Positions 23,944-35,382 of a DNA stretch of 64,000 nt are shown piece by piece; the first letter of the stretch is position 1; each line of letters opens with the position of its first letter. This stretch comes from Tigriopus japonicus (lineage: Eukaryota > Arthropoda > Copepoda > Harpacticoida > Harpacticidae), in NCBI GenBank assembly GCA_010645155.1, contig JAAGOF010000257.1, positions 649,579 through 713,578 on the forward strand. The letters are read 5' to 3'. A program made the position numbers and the translations under genes. Under the pieces are notes generated by a model. That model worked only from the letters and a program-made list of their open reading frames with translations, was not told the DNA's origin and did no database searches.

Positions 23944-25221
23944 GACTAACTGGAATAAGCGCCTTATAACAATCCCAAACTTGGGCTTCGGTTCTCTTCT
24001 GTGGCTGGACAGAACCAAACTCCTCGAGGTTGAAAGTGCGAATGACGACGACCAAAAGTTGGTCTCAAGCTTTGCTCAAGCTTTAGCTCGACCTTTCTTT
24101 CCTCTATTTAGGCACGGCATTCTCGTCGCTCATCCTGTGTTATCTATCTACCCAATAGGCTCAAAATGGCATTCGGTGTAAGGGCTCGTGGTCAAGGATG
24201 TGGGAACCTGTTTTGAATCGGCTGCGGAGTTACCGAGATACCTTTTGAGATGATCATGAAGAGGGGTAATTTATTCTTACGACCACCATGAAGTTCTCGT
24301 GACATCCAGAAAGGTTGGCGATGAATCAGGGAAACCTGAGCTTAAAAGAGACACACTTCAAGCGTCGAGAGTGCATGCAGTACGAGATATTTCCCTTTTC
24401 CAAAATGTCATCAGGTTTCATCTTACAACGATTTAATTTTCGATAGACTTTTCCGGTTGATTGAAGCCATCCAGGAACGTTGATTGGCAAAGTAGTGGGA
24501 AGAAATGTGAATGAAAATCAAATCCATCCAAATATCACTACTGCTCTCTCCTGGGGACAAAGTTAAAAAAATGATTTGCATTGTGTATACAACCATGACA
24601 TCTGACGTTTTCAATGAGTTGGGAGGCAAAGAGAAAAAAAAAATCGAATTTATAGTTTGACTTCTCATCTTAATCTTTCAATTTCTTGAAACCGTGAGAC
24701 GTTTATCCCTACGTTTTAACAATTTAAGCGTGCGAAAGAGCGCCTTTGCAGAGAGCCAGAAGAACCGGAGATTGAGGTCATTTGAATTTCCCGCTATCAG
24801 AATCGGCTCAGCTGTTTGCCAGAGTGACAGAACGACGAAAGCGCTTGAAAGTGACCAAAATTGAGTCCACTTTAAAGAATGCACACCAGCCACCGTCGAT
24901 CATTTCCCTTTCAACCATTACTATCAGATCAAATTTTCCCCAATTTCAAACGCCTCTACCGTGGTTATCAATCTGACTCCTTAGAATATCTAAATCTGGC
25001 TCAACCCTCCATTTCATCGACGTCATTGCTCTCTGGATCTTGCGGATCATGGCTCGCTTTCGTCACCCTGCAGTTCAGTCGCATCTTTCCATTTCGAATG
25101 CAAACAAATCGAACTCGGAAAGTTGCGATTTCTTCAATCAGAAAAAGGGCCGGCGCTTTTCCAAAGATCGCTTTTATTCTTACGGGAGCGCCCTCGGACC
25201 GATCCAATCGACGAATTCGTC
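23944..25221. other. Intergenic / BRD8 5' region
   Basis: Lies between the divergent small secreted gene and BRD8, so it probably holds both promoters and the BRD8 5' UTR. No additional gene is recognised. The reading frame is open for 33 codons upstream of the chosen BRD8 ATG. Confidence 0.45.
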
Positions 25222-28200
25222 ATGAGCGCCGCTGCGGCCCCGCCTGCCACGGCCGACCCGCCCCCTTCCTCAACGACCGCCACGTCCACCGCGTCGACCG
25301 CATCTAGTTCTTCCACGTCGTCGTCGTCGCCGCACGCCCGCCTTTTGGCCAAGCAGACCATCATCGACCAGTGGAGCACGCGCGAGAAGCTGTTCCTGGT
25401 GTCGGTGGTGAGCTCGAGCGGCGGCGATCAGAACTGGGTGTCCGTGGCTCGCACCATGAAGGGCGCCATGAGCGCCACCCTCCACGCCTCCTCGGCCAAT
25501 AGCGAGGATGGCGACGATGAGGATCCGGCCGATCATCCCGAAGCCCGACCCGCCGATTGGTACTCGCAGAAGAATTGCGCCCTTCAGTACGATCAGATGC
25601 TCGAAAAACACGAGCGAGACGCGCCGCCCATTTCACGCCGCACCAAACGATCCTCCGAATCCGGCGGCGGCGGAGGAGGAGGGGGCACGGGAGGCGGAGT
25701 GGGGGTGGGGGCCGCGATGGGCTCGGGCGGGGCGGGCTCCGGTGGATTGTCGGCCGGAGCCACGCCCGATCCGGCCCAGGTGATTGCCAAGAAGCTCAAG
25801 GACGAGCGAACCAAAGAGCTCATGACTTTGGTCGAGCACACCAATCGCGTCATGGCCAATCTGATGGAAGAGATCGACGAGCTCGAGGATGACGATATCT
25901 CCGAGGAGCGCCTCGACGAGATTGAACGCGAAATGGCCGAGGAAGAGGCCGAGGAACGCGCGCAGAAACGGGCGCGCGAATTGGAGATGAAGGAACGCGA
26001 ACGCAAGAAGTTCGAATTGGCGGCGGCTCTGAGAAGCGGAGCGGCCGCCAAACCACTCACGGGCGCGGCTTCGGCCTCGGTGCAAGCGGCCAAAGAGCGA
26101 CGTTTGTCCGAGGCCACGGAAGCCGCCAATAATGCTCAAGCTCAAGTCGCTACCCCCTCCACACCATCCCAGAGTTCCGCCAAAGAAGGCGAAGTGACGG
26201 AACCGATTGTGCCGGAAACGCCGTCGCAAACGCCCGCCGAAGAAGGTGGCGATCAGAAATCGCCGTTGCTCTCACTTTTGTTGCAATCGCCTTCAGCCGC
26301 CCAAAGTAATTCCTCGACCACGCCCACATCGCCCGTATCCGTCTCGACTACGGGCTCCACCACGACCCCGACTATCAAGTCTTCGTTAGCGGCTCAACCC
26401 ATGTCCGAAGGATTGCAAAATATGTTTGACAAAGTCTCGGGAGCGGAAACGCGCCCGACCGATGAGAAAGTGTCCGAAAATTCGACTTCAGCGGAACGCA
26501 ATGGCAGCGCCGGCGATTCATCTACTTTGTCCAAACTTTTGGCCCTGCCCCCCACCGATAAAGGACGATTGCCCGATGTCAAGGAATTGGCATCGGAGAC
26601 GGACATTTCACGGGGTGATGCCGAGGTGTCTCAATCCACGACCAAGACCGAAGATGAGCCTGATGCCGTCAAGAGGGAAGACGAAAACGAAGATGTCGAG
26701 GTGGATGTCGAACAAGATTCCGCCAAAGATGAAACCATACCCAACGCTCCCGCTCAAAATGTCGACGATAAAGACGAAGCCAACCCTCCATCCGAGAGTG
26801 CTCCCAAAGAACAAGAATCTCAACCACCCAGATCGACACGAAGCCAGAAGGAAATCGAAGCGGTGGAAGACAAGAAGGACCAATCCGATGACGGACCCGA
26901 ACCCACGACAACCGTCAAAAATGAAAAGGAATCCGAGGATGAAGACAAGAAGCGTTTACCTCCACCCTCCACCGGTTCGGTGACTGCCGCTTCAAGCCCC
27001 GTTTCCACGCCACCCACCTCCAGTAGTGATTCTACCACGCCTGCCATCAACATGACCAACCCAGCAGCCGCGGCTGAGACGGTCACACCTCCTCCCAATG
27101 TCCGAAGCAGCAAGAGAACTACCAGTGAGAAATCCGAAGACAACGATGAAGAGACATCGGGCTTGACTCGGGGTCGTCGCACCTCGAAACGCACCTCTGC
27201 GTCCAACCCCGACCCAGGGGCCGACGAAGAAAGTAACCCCGCCATCATGCCCGAGAATCGTCGTCTCAGTCGCATTCGCGGTGCTGCCACGGGCTTAACT
27301 AATGCCGACGATGGATCGGGAAGCTCCCGGGGTCGTCGCGGTTCGGGCGCCACGTCTCGATCCAGCTCACCCACGGGTAGCGAGGATACCGTCCGTGACG
27401 AATCTGAAAGCGAACATCCGAACACACCCAGTGGCGCAGGATTGGTACGATCCACGCGCTCGCGTCGACGCTCTGGCATTCGACCCCCCGTTCTAGCCGT
27501 CGAGGAGTCCGCGCCCAACAGTCCAGCTTCAACGCCCACCGCAGTTGAGTCGGGCGCCAAATCGGAAGCCGCCGAGAGCGGGAATGCCGGCGCCGCCAGT
27601 GGCGGTGTGTCGTCAACGGCAGCGACGAGCGACACCACGACGACCGCGATCTCTGCGAGTAGCAAGCCGCCGTTGACCTCGTCCTTGACCGGTACGGGTG
27701 GCTCGTCGAGTGTGGCCACGCCCACGGGCTCGAGCAAGCCGTTCAAGCATCAAGGACTGTTGATCCTCAACAACATCCAGACGCATCAGTTCGCACTCAC
27801 CTTTGAGACAGCCATGAGTGCCAAGAGCGCGCCGGACTACCCGAATATCATTCTCCGTCCCATGGACCTGAAGACCATCAAGAGCAATCTCGAGGCGGGA
27901 ACGGTGAGCAATATGCACGAAATGTTCCGTGACCTTACGCTGATGCTTCTCAACGCCACCATGTTCAGTCCCACTGGATCACAGGTAAGAGAAGACCTTT
28001 TTTGGAAATGAGTTTACAGAGATTCGGTCAAGTTTAAGGAATCAATTGAATCTATACAAAACAAAGCGCAGAAAGGGGAGCTACGGTGCCTTGCAATTAG
28101 AAAAAGGAAGGAGGGAAGCTGCATTCAAATTGGAGGTGGATTTCATAAACTGCTGAGGCTCATTTAAATAACCCCTCAGAAGCTATCAAATAGATTAAAA

Positions 28201-31200
28201 GCTTTAAAAGATATGGAATTAAGAAGAATTGATGCAGAGTGATTTGCTTGAAGATTTAAGCAATAAAATGAGCCCCTAATATCTCAGAAGTTGAAGGGCC
28301 AACAAAACATGCGATGCCCTGTATTTTATTAAAAACTGGAAACTCCTCAATACATTCTCTCAACAAGAACGTTTCCATTTCGATCAGCAAAGATGATCAT
28401 TTTTACAGGGCATGAAATTGTCATTGAAAATAGGCATGAGCCTGCAGGTTTCTCCATCCAAAATAGCCATTAGGCCCATTTGATGCCATTCGGGTCTTTA
28501 AAGTATATTACCTTTTTCTGATTTATTGGTGGAACGCTTAAAACTTGTCGAAGCTCCCCGAATAATAAGCATGTTAAACTTGTCTGGATTTTCAAATCTT
28601 TTTGAGGACAAGGTCCACAAACGGATTTGAGAGCTATATTCTTATTGAGGCTACATGAGAACTTAGGCCTACTGATTCCAGAACAAGAACTAGATCAACA
28701 AATGTATCCGTTTTCATTTGGCCTTTTTTAAAAACCCTTTCCTGACATGCAGTTTCGAGTCAAAGTGTCTGTTTAAATCAATCAACCGTTATGTTCTCTT
28801 TTCCTCTTCTTTCTTATGTTGTTACCAATAATATTTCGTTAGAGATGTAATAGTTTGATCAAAGTGCTGAATTTCAAAATATGCTACCCTTGTCAGTCGT
28901 TTGACACTGATCAAGAATTGACCATTGGTTACTGTTCCTAATCATACACGATCGACGTTTGAAAAGAATGCGATGTTAGCCAAGTTTTTGCTCTAGTTCG
29001 ATTTCATCTTCATTTGGTGCTTCAATGTGAAGAAAAATGTGTGACTGAGTATGTTGAGAGTGTTATTGTTGGTACAAGTAGCATTTCATATGGATGTGGT
29101 TTCACCTCCCCGATGTTGTTGACTGGTCGCCAACGAGAGGCGGGTCTCCATCCACCTGGTGTCTTCTAACTTGATGAATTCTATCGAAGCCGACCACCAT
29201 TCATAATTCGATGATTCAATATTGCACCTCGGTCATGTCCAAGTGCGCTCCGCGGTTGTAGCGGATATTCATCTTGTCGGCAATCTCGTCAAAGGCGTTC
29301 ACGCAGTAGTCGAGCATCTCTTTCGAGTGACTGGACGAGACGCATAACCGGGAACGTTCATGGGAGATCTTGGTGGCCGGATAGCCCACACCTACCAGGG
29401 CAATGCCTTTCTTCTTCATCTCGGTGAGGAGGTAACTGATCTTTGTGGTCACGAACAGCATCACAGGTACAACGGGACTGTCATCGTGGCCGTACACGAC
29501 CAAGCCTAATTGCTTGAGACGTCGTCGAATGTATTTGGAGTTCCTGGCCAGAACCCGAACGCGCTCCATGCCATCCCCGTGTTCCTTGTCCATGATCTGC
29601 TTCATCGCTTCGATGATTTGAAAGGCCACCGGGGCCGACATCGATGTGGGATAAGTGTTGGCTTGACTGTTGACTCGGAGATGGTCAATGAGGCGTTTCG
29701 AACCGGCGATGTATCCGCCCGCGGAGCCAAAGCTCTTGGTGAACGTGCCCATCATGATGTCAATGTCTTTGGGGTTGAGGCCGTAATAGTCAACTACGCC
29801 GCGACCGTTGGGGCCCATGGCACCCACGGAATGAGCTTCGTCCAGGTACAGATAGGCCTTGTACTTTTTCTTGATGGCCAAAATCTCGGGCAGTCGGACA
29901 ATGGTGCCCTCCATGGAGTAAACGCCTTCCACCACAATAAATACCTTCTTGAAGGGTCGTCGAGTTCGAGGTTGACCATAGAGCATGGCCTTTCGTAATG
30001 TGCGCTCCAAATGCTCGGGATTGTTGTGCTGGAACACCCGCACAGTGGCCCCTGACAATCGCAAGCCCAAAATCAGAGAGGCGTGGTTCTTTTCGTCACT
30101 GATCACCAGGGTTCGGCTGTCCATGAGTCGCGGAATGTTGAGAACATTCGTAGCAAAGCCCATGCCAAACGTGATGGCGTCCTCTTTGCCCAAGAACTCG
30201 CTCACGGTGGCTTCCAATTGCTGATGGTATTTCAACGTGCCGAGCTCTTGCCGAGCACTCGACGAGGTGAGACCCGAATCAGAGATCGACTGAATGGCCG
30301 CAACCGTACAGGGACCCGAAGTCTGAGCGTATCCGAGGTAGTTGTAGCTGCCAAAGTTGATACACGTCTTCGTGTGGTTTTGATTGATTTGGAAGGTCCA
30401 ACCCGCGTTTTCCGAGTAATGCTCCAACACGTCCACTTCACCCCCAGGTGCAGAGGCAATCGGAGTGCGAAAACAGTGGGCCAAGCGACGGAACACATTT
30501 CGAATGTAGAAACCTTCAAAGCCAATGTACATGGGCGAGTAGCCATCGCGGTTTTTTTCACAGATTTTTAGCTCGGAGTTGATGGGTCCGTGGCCCCAAA
30601 TTGATTCACGCAAAAAGCCCACGACAAACAACATGAAATGGCAAAAGTAGCCGGCAAACCGCATGTACCACGGAGCTTGTATCAGATCTTCGTGACCGTA
30701 GTTGTTGGAAGGCGTCGTTGTGGGGGACTTCTTTTTGAGGCGTTTACTCACTTTCGGAATGGCCTTGGCGACTCGCCTGGTCAAGAGATGATCGCCCTGA
30801 CTTCGCCATGTCTCTTTGACGATCTCGGTGACTTGGCCTATGGTTCGAATGGTGTCTTTGATCATAAGATCCGAGTTCTCCACGTTTCGGGCCAGACCCA
30901 TAACTCCCCCTTGGACTTCTGTCAGGAAGAAAATCAGGAGACAACTCTGTGGCTAATGGACAAAAATGCCTAACCCACTCTTTTGAAGCAAAAGAAACCT
31001 CAAGTCGACGTCGGAAATCACTATCCACAGAGATAAGGGTTCATTCTGAATCGACGAGAATAACTTTAACCACCACAGACGCTCAATGCAATCTCCAATA
31101 CTGACAAACTTAGTACTTACACTACTACTGCAACTACTACCACCACTCGACTTGTAGTTGTAGTACTCCAAGAACTGGGAGTCTTATTCGCCTTTGGAGT

Positions 31201-34200
31201 CTAGGCACGACTACGAATCATGTGTTCTCTCCATGCTTTTCCCAGCCCTCGATCCCTCCATCCATTCACTTCCTCACTCTCTCGTCCAGTAGTCCATGGG
31301 TGAAATGAACAAGTTCGCCAATCAGATCACCGTCAACAAAAGCCAAGCCAGCGGCAGAACAACTGATAAACTGCCTTGTGTTGACGCTGAAAGAAGTCGA
31401 CCTCCAGAACTCAGTCCTCTTGGAAGCCCTCTCCACATGTGCCCCTGCTTGATGAGCAACGTACAGAAGTACACTTGTGGGAGAGGTTACATGTCTTTTA
31501 TTGGTTGTAGCAGTGCGCCGTTATCTTATGCTTTGAGTCACTCATCATCACTAAAAACTATGATGCATAACTAAAAACTATGCATAAGCAAGACCTACTC
31601 GTGTAAGAAGGAGCCCTTCCTTACTCAATTAGATGTGGTGATAAATAATGGGACAGGGAAGAAATCCTTCGTTGATCAACATGCCCGCCCGAACTCTCAA
31701 ATACAGTACCTCGAGACTGCCAACTTGTAGAGAGTGGGGGAGCAGTGCGGTTTTCGGTCCCTGGTTGACCAACATTGATTGAATGTGTATGCCAGGTAAC
31801 GAAGTTTGTTCATGTCCTCTCCCTCGATCGTTCATTCGTTCCTTCGTTCGTTCTTTTGCTCCCTGCGTTTTTGAACTAATGGCGGGGGATGATGAAAGCC
31901 CTAAAATACGCGGGCATGAATTCCTAATGGCCTTTGCCAACTAGTTCAATCCACTCTGAACGATCAGTCACCGATGAATGGCCGGGCAGATGGATGGATG
32001 AAAGGAGGATCGAACTGAATCGGTTTATGTTGAATACACGAGAACTTGTACTTGGACAAGTTCAATGTCCATTACGAATTAGGATACACAGTCGGTGTCA
32101 GGGCAAGATCAGCTACATTTGTTTATTGAGGCCTACTGAAAGAAAATCAACATTTCTAAGACTGCACTGTCAGACAGATTCAACTTCACTACATTTTTAT
32201 ATTTTGGACGTGAAGACAAAGGATATTCAATTTGAACTCTTGGAATGGCCACTCCCAAGAAATATCTTGGGATTAGAGCCCGACGTGTTTTTTTTTAGTT
32301 TTTCATGAAAAACAGAAGTACATAATATGGCAGCTCTTAAGTTTGATTGAAATCGGCAATCATCTGGAAAAAAAATCATTTTTAAAAAACTCGATCTCCT
32401 CGAAATAACACCACACTCAACTCTTCAAAGAAATCAGGGAAAGCTCCTTAGCTCAATTATTTGAACGTCGATCGTTGTTTCGAAGTTATATTTGACGTCG
32501 AAAAGGTTCCAGCACAGATATATGATTGAAATAACAGCATACAAAGAAGAATACCTCTTCGCCCGGGCCCTAGCTACAACACGTTTTTCGATGAGGGGCA
32601 AGAATTTTATGGTTTAAGTAACCATGTACACCCAGAATGGGCCCCTCACGTTGGAACTACATATAATTCATATTGTGTCAGATCCAGTCAAAACAATAAT
32701 TGTATCCAATGAGTTAATGTGCTCGCAATAAAGATTATTTTTATTAATTTTATAGAAAATAACCAAAGGCCAAGACGAGCTCCAGCTTCCAGTCGAGGTT
32801 GAATATTTGTCTACCTTGGAAACATACGAGTTTTCGTGCGTGGTTTCAGACGAAATTCAAGAGATTTGAGAAACCTAGAGGGAGAAATATATCTTAAGAC
32901 GATAAGAGAAAATGCGTGCATAAATTCTAATAAAGTCTAATTTGTTGCCCTCCCTATTCATTTGAAATTTATTTTTGAGTTGATCCTTCAACATTATTTA
33001 AGACAGTGTTAGACAACGTGTTAATAATATGTTAATTGAATAGTCAATTTAAAGCTCAAATATTTCTTAACAGTTTCTGTGCAGGTTGAAAATCAATGTT
33101 GCTTCTTTATGTTATGTCTGTTGCTTGCTTGGTTCACTGGCCAAAGAACAATATTTTGTTACTTTAAACATGCCGAACTGCAAATATTTGTAATTTTCTG
33201 TATCTCTATTCTTGCGTTTCAACGTGTTTACCTAAAATATTACCGCAAAACTTTTTTAAGCTCCTAGTCGAAATCGATTATACAAAACTCTGAAGAGCGG
33301 ATGAAAAAGGATCGGCGAAATAAAAAACAAGATTTTATATCAACTTTGTGCTATTTTGAAGGTTTGTCAAAGAAGTATTTAAACATGTCTTGCAAAGCAA
33401 GTTTCATACTATAATACATCATTCTTCCTGTTCATTATTAGTTCTTCACTAATTAACAGAATCCCAATGAAAAGACAGCATTGCTTTTCTCAACTGAAAA
33501 GTGCTCTAACTAAAATGATCCAAAGAAGGCAAAATTGACGTTCCTACTTAGCTGAAAAGAGGTTAAAAATCCGTAGTAAAGTTATGATGTGGACTTTCAG
33601 TTCGGAAACGCATCTTTAGAGCTTTGTTATTCCAAAAAAAGCCACTTCTATGAAAGTGCTTCTTGCCTGCTCTATCTAATGCCTGGACTCAGAAGAACAT
33701 GTTTTGACGTAACAGAATCATAGGGCAGACATTTTAATCAATATGTTGGTTTGAAGTGACTTAATATAATTCTTTGAGCTGATGTATAAAATACACACCT
33801 TCACAAAATATTTTCATTATGACACTTGGACTTCGAAAGACGCCATCGGAAGTCTTGACATTTGAGAGAACACTAATCTGGAAATTTTAACCACCATGTC
33901 GTCGCTTGAAAAGACGCTAATTGTTTAAAACTTGGCTTCAACGTTAGTCAAAACTACACAAGAGACGAGCAAAGATCAATCCCTATTATGTGTTTGTTAC
34001 AATCAAAGGCCCATGAGGTACCTCACTGCTCCTATTACTTCTCTGTTTTACAAGCTTTATCCAAGTCTATTTCTCAGTTAGCTTTATCCAAGTCTATTTC
34101 TCAGTTAGCTTTATCCAAGTCTATTTCTCAGTTAGCTTTATCCAAGTCTATTTCTCAGTTCTTGTGTCCTTAGTGTGCCTAAGGATGTACGTACGTACAT

Positions 34201-34735
34201 ACTACATACATTACATAGTGTCCAAGGCCAACTTTAGCCTCGCTTACTTTTCAAAAGCGAGAGAGAGAGAGAGAGAGAGAAAGAAAGACCTGTTGAGTGA
34301 GAAGGACCTTCGTGTATGAATGTCGAAGGGTCAATTGGACACCGAACACGATGAAGAGCACGTTGCCATGGCAAATCGAGTCTGGCTCATTATTCATATT
34401 CTTCTGTTTGCTTCCAGACCCACAAGGATGCCATGGCGTTCTACCGGTTCGTCCAGGAACAGATGCAAGAGGTCATGGGAGCGCATCTCTTGGCCACGTC
34501 GTCTTCATTATCATCATCATCAGAGGGAGCGCTGCCGAGCGCAGGGGCCTCGCCCATGAGTCGCTCAGGAGCTTCTACGTCGACGACCTCAACAACAGCC
34601 ACTGGATCAACGGCGGGAAACACCTCTTCCTCGTCGAAAATGAAGACCAAGGGTCGAAGGGAGGATCGAAAGCGAGCTGCCGAGGATACGCCCACGTCGT
34701 CCAGCACCAGCAGCAGCAAGAAGCGCAAACGTTAG
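25222..34735 (+). CDS. BRD8: Bromodomain-containing protein 8 (NuA4/TIP60 complex subunit)
   Basis: Subunit of the NuA4/TIP60 histone acetyltransferase complex; nuclear. Model: join(25222..27984, 34418..34735), phase 0, 1026 residues. The start was placed at MSAAAAPP; an in-frame ATG at 25123 is possible. Residues about 49-80 (QWSTREKLFLVS, DQNWVSVARTMK) followed by DWYSQKNCALQYDQML are the conserved BRD8 N-terminus. A Gly-rich linker and a coiled coil (about 190-280, VEHTNRVMANLMEEIDELED) precede a long Ser/Thr/Pro and acidic disordered middle. The bromodomain lies at about 841-950 (PNIILRPMDLKTIKSNLEAG). The exon join falls inside it: NATMFSPTGSQ plus THKDAMAFYRFVQEQ aligns with the family without a gap. 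The acetyl-lysine anchor Asn of the YN motif is Ser here. A basic tail (KKRKR) ends the protein. The 6.4-kb intron contains an antisense SPTLC2 gene. Confidence 0.9.
29216..30901 (-). CDS. SPTLC2: Serine palmitoyltransferase catalytic subunit 2, copy 1 (nested in BRD8 intron)
   Basis: PLP-dependent alpha-oxoamine synthase that condenses serine with palmitoyl-CoA, the first step of sphingolipid synthesis, at the ER membrane with SPTLC1. Intronless, 561 residues (human 562), so full length. An N-terminal membrane segment (about residues 88-105, GYFCHFMLFVVGFLRE) precedes the aminotransferase fold. Visible motifs are NFGSYNYLGYA, the SSSARQELG and YHQQLE motif, SDEKNHASL (PLP-stacking His), LYLDEAHSVGAMG (PLP-binding Asp/His) and GTFTKSFGSAGGYIAG with the Schiff-base Lys389. 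All catalytic residues are intact. It lies wholly inside the BRD8 intron on the opposite strand. The lack of introns contrasts with the multi-exon SPTLC2 of most animals and suggests an old retrocopy. Confidence 0.93.
   Translation of the reverse strand: MGLARNVENSDLMIKDTIRTIGQVTEIVKETWRSQGDHLLTRRVAKAIPKVSKRLKKKSPTTTPSNNYGHEDLIQAPWYMRFAGYFCHFMLFVVGFLRESIWGHGPINSELKICEKNRDGYSPMYIGFEGFYIRNVFRRLAHCFRTPIASAPGGEVDVLEHYSENAGWTFQINQNHTKTCINFGSYNYLGYAQTSGPCTVAAIQSISDSGLTSSSARQELGTLKYHQQLEATVSEFLGKEDAITFGMGFATNVLNIPRLMDSRTLVISDEKNHASLILGLRLSGATVRVFQHNNPEHLERTLRKAMLYGQPRTRRPFKKVFIVVEGVYSMEGTIVRLPEILAIKKKYKAYLYLDEAHSVGAMGPNGRGVVDYYGLNPKDIDIMMGTFTKSFGSAGGYIAGSKRLIDHLRVNSQANTYPTSMSAPVAFQIIEAMKQIMDKEHGDGMERVRVLARNSKYIRRRLKQLGLVVYGHDDSPVVPVMLFVTTKISYLLTEMKKKGIALVGVGYPATKISHERSRLCVSSSHSKEMLDYCVNAFDEIADKMNIRYNRGAHLDMTEVQY
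34054..34160. repeat. 27-bp minisatellite, four identical units
   Basis: The unit, beginning GCTTTATCCAAGTCTATTTC, is repeated four times with no visible mismatch (the last unit lacks one base). Location: BRD8 intron. It creates a repetitive open frame (ALSKSISQL) that is not a gene. Confidence 0.9.
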
Positions 34736-35382
34736 AACATCCTGACATGTGTAGAACGAAGGTGTGTCTCTCTGTGTGTGTGTACAGCGTTGTACAAATG
34801 ACCATGATTGATGAGAATAAGAATAACACGAAAATGATCTCAACGGCAATAGATTGTTTACAGATTATTGTTAGAGAACTGACTTATCAAAAAACAATGG
34901 GTTGCATTTGCATTGAGAAAGAAAAAAAACACACAAGTTGGAGTTCAATTATTTTTTGTTTTTCATTATCATTTAGCAAGAAGCGTTTATCCTGATAATC
35001 AAATTTTATATTCATTTTTTTGTGGCCATCACCGACCATCAAAGGACTGCGTCAAATGAACGGATCGGGGTCAATTAGGATTTGACATGGGAACCTTTTT
35101 CCTTGAAAAATTCAACATCGACGAATAAGTACATGCACTCGGCCTGGAAATTACTTGTTTAAACTTTACTTACTTACTTTTTTTTTATCTATACAATATA
35201 AGAGAAACTTTTTCCAAGTTTCACATTTTTTTGTTGGCTGACAAAATGAGTGTAAAAAGTTTTTGACCGCAGGGCTATTCTTAATACTAATTTAGTGCAC
35301 TGCCACCTAACAACCAAGAACTTGACGTTTCTTCTGGACAAAATTTTTGTATTTGATTCATGAACTAGTTAGTTAAAGACTT
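34736..35382. other. Convergent 3' flanks of BRD8 and CEP135
   Basis: Both neighbouring genes end here, BRD8 from the left and CEP135 from the right. The 647 bp should hold both 3' UTRs. No other gene or repeat is recognised. Confidence 0.5.

Larger units (their letters stand above)
27985..34417 (+). other. BRD8 intron (6.4 kb) hosting a nested gene
   Basis: GT donor after TCACAG and acceptor CTTCCAG. It holds the intronless SPTLC2 copy 1 on the minus strand, a 27-bp tandem repeat at 34054-34160 and a GA microsatellite at about 34258-34280. Outside these, no gene is seen. Frames around 31.3-32.3 kb and 33.1 kb lack any domain. Confidence 0.75.

Noticed and set aside
25592..27746. Several long open frames antisense to BRD8
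   Set aside because: Shadows of a GC-rich, Ser/Thr/Glu-rich coding exon; no independent motifs.
34054..34173. Repetitive ORF (ALSKSISQL repeats)
   Set aside because: Produced by a 27-bp minisatellite inside an intron; every frame of a 27-bp unit without stops stays open.
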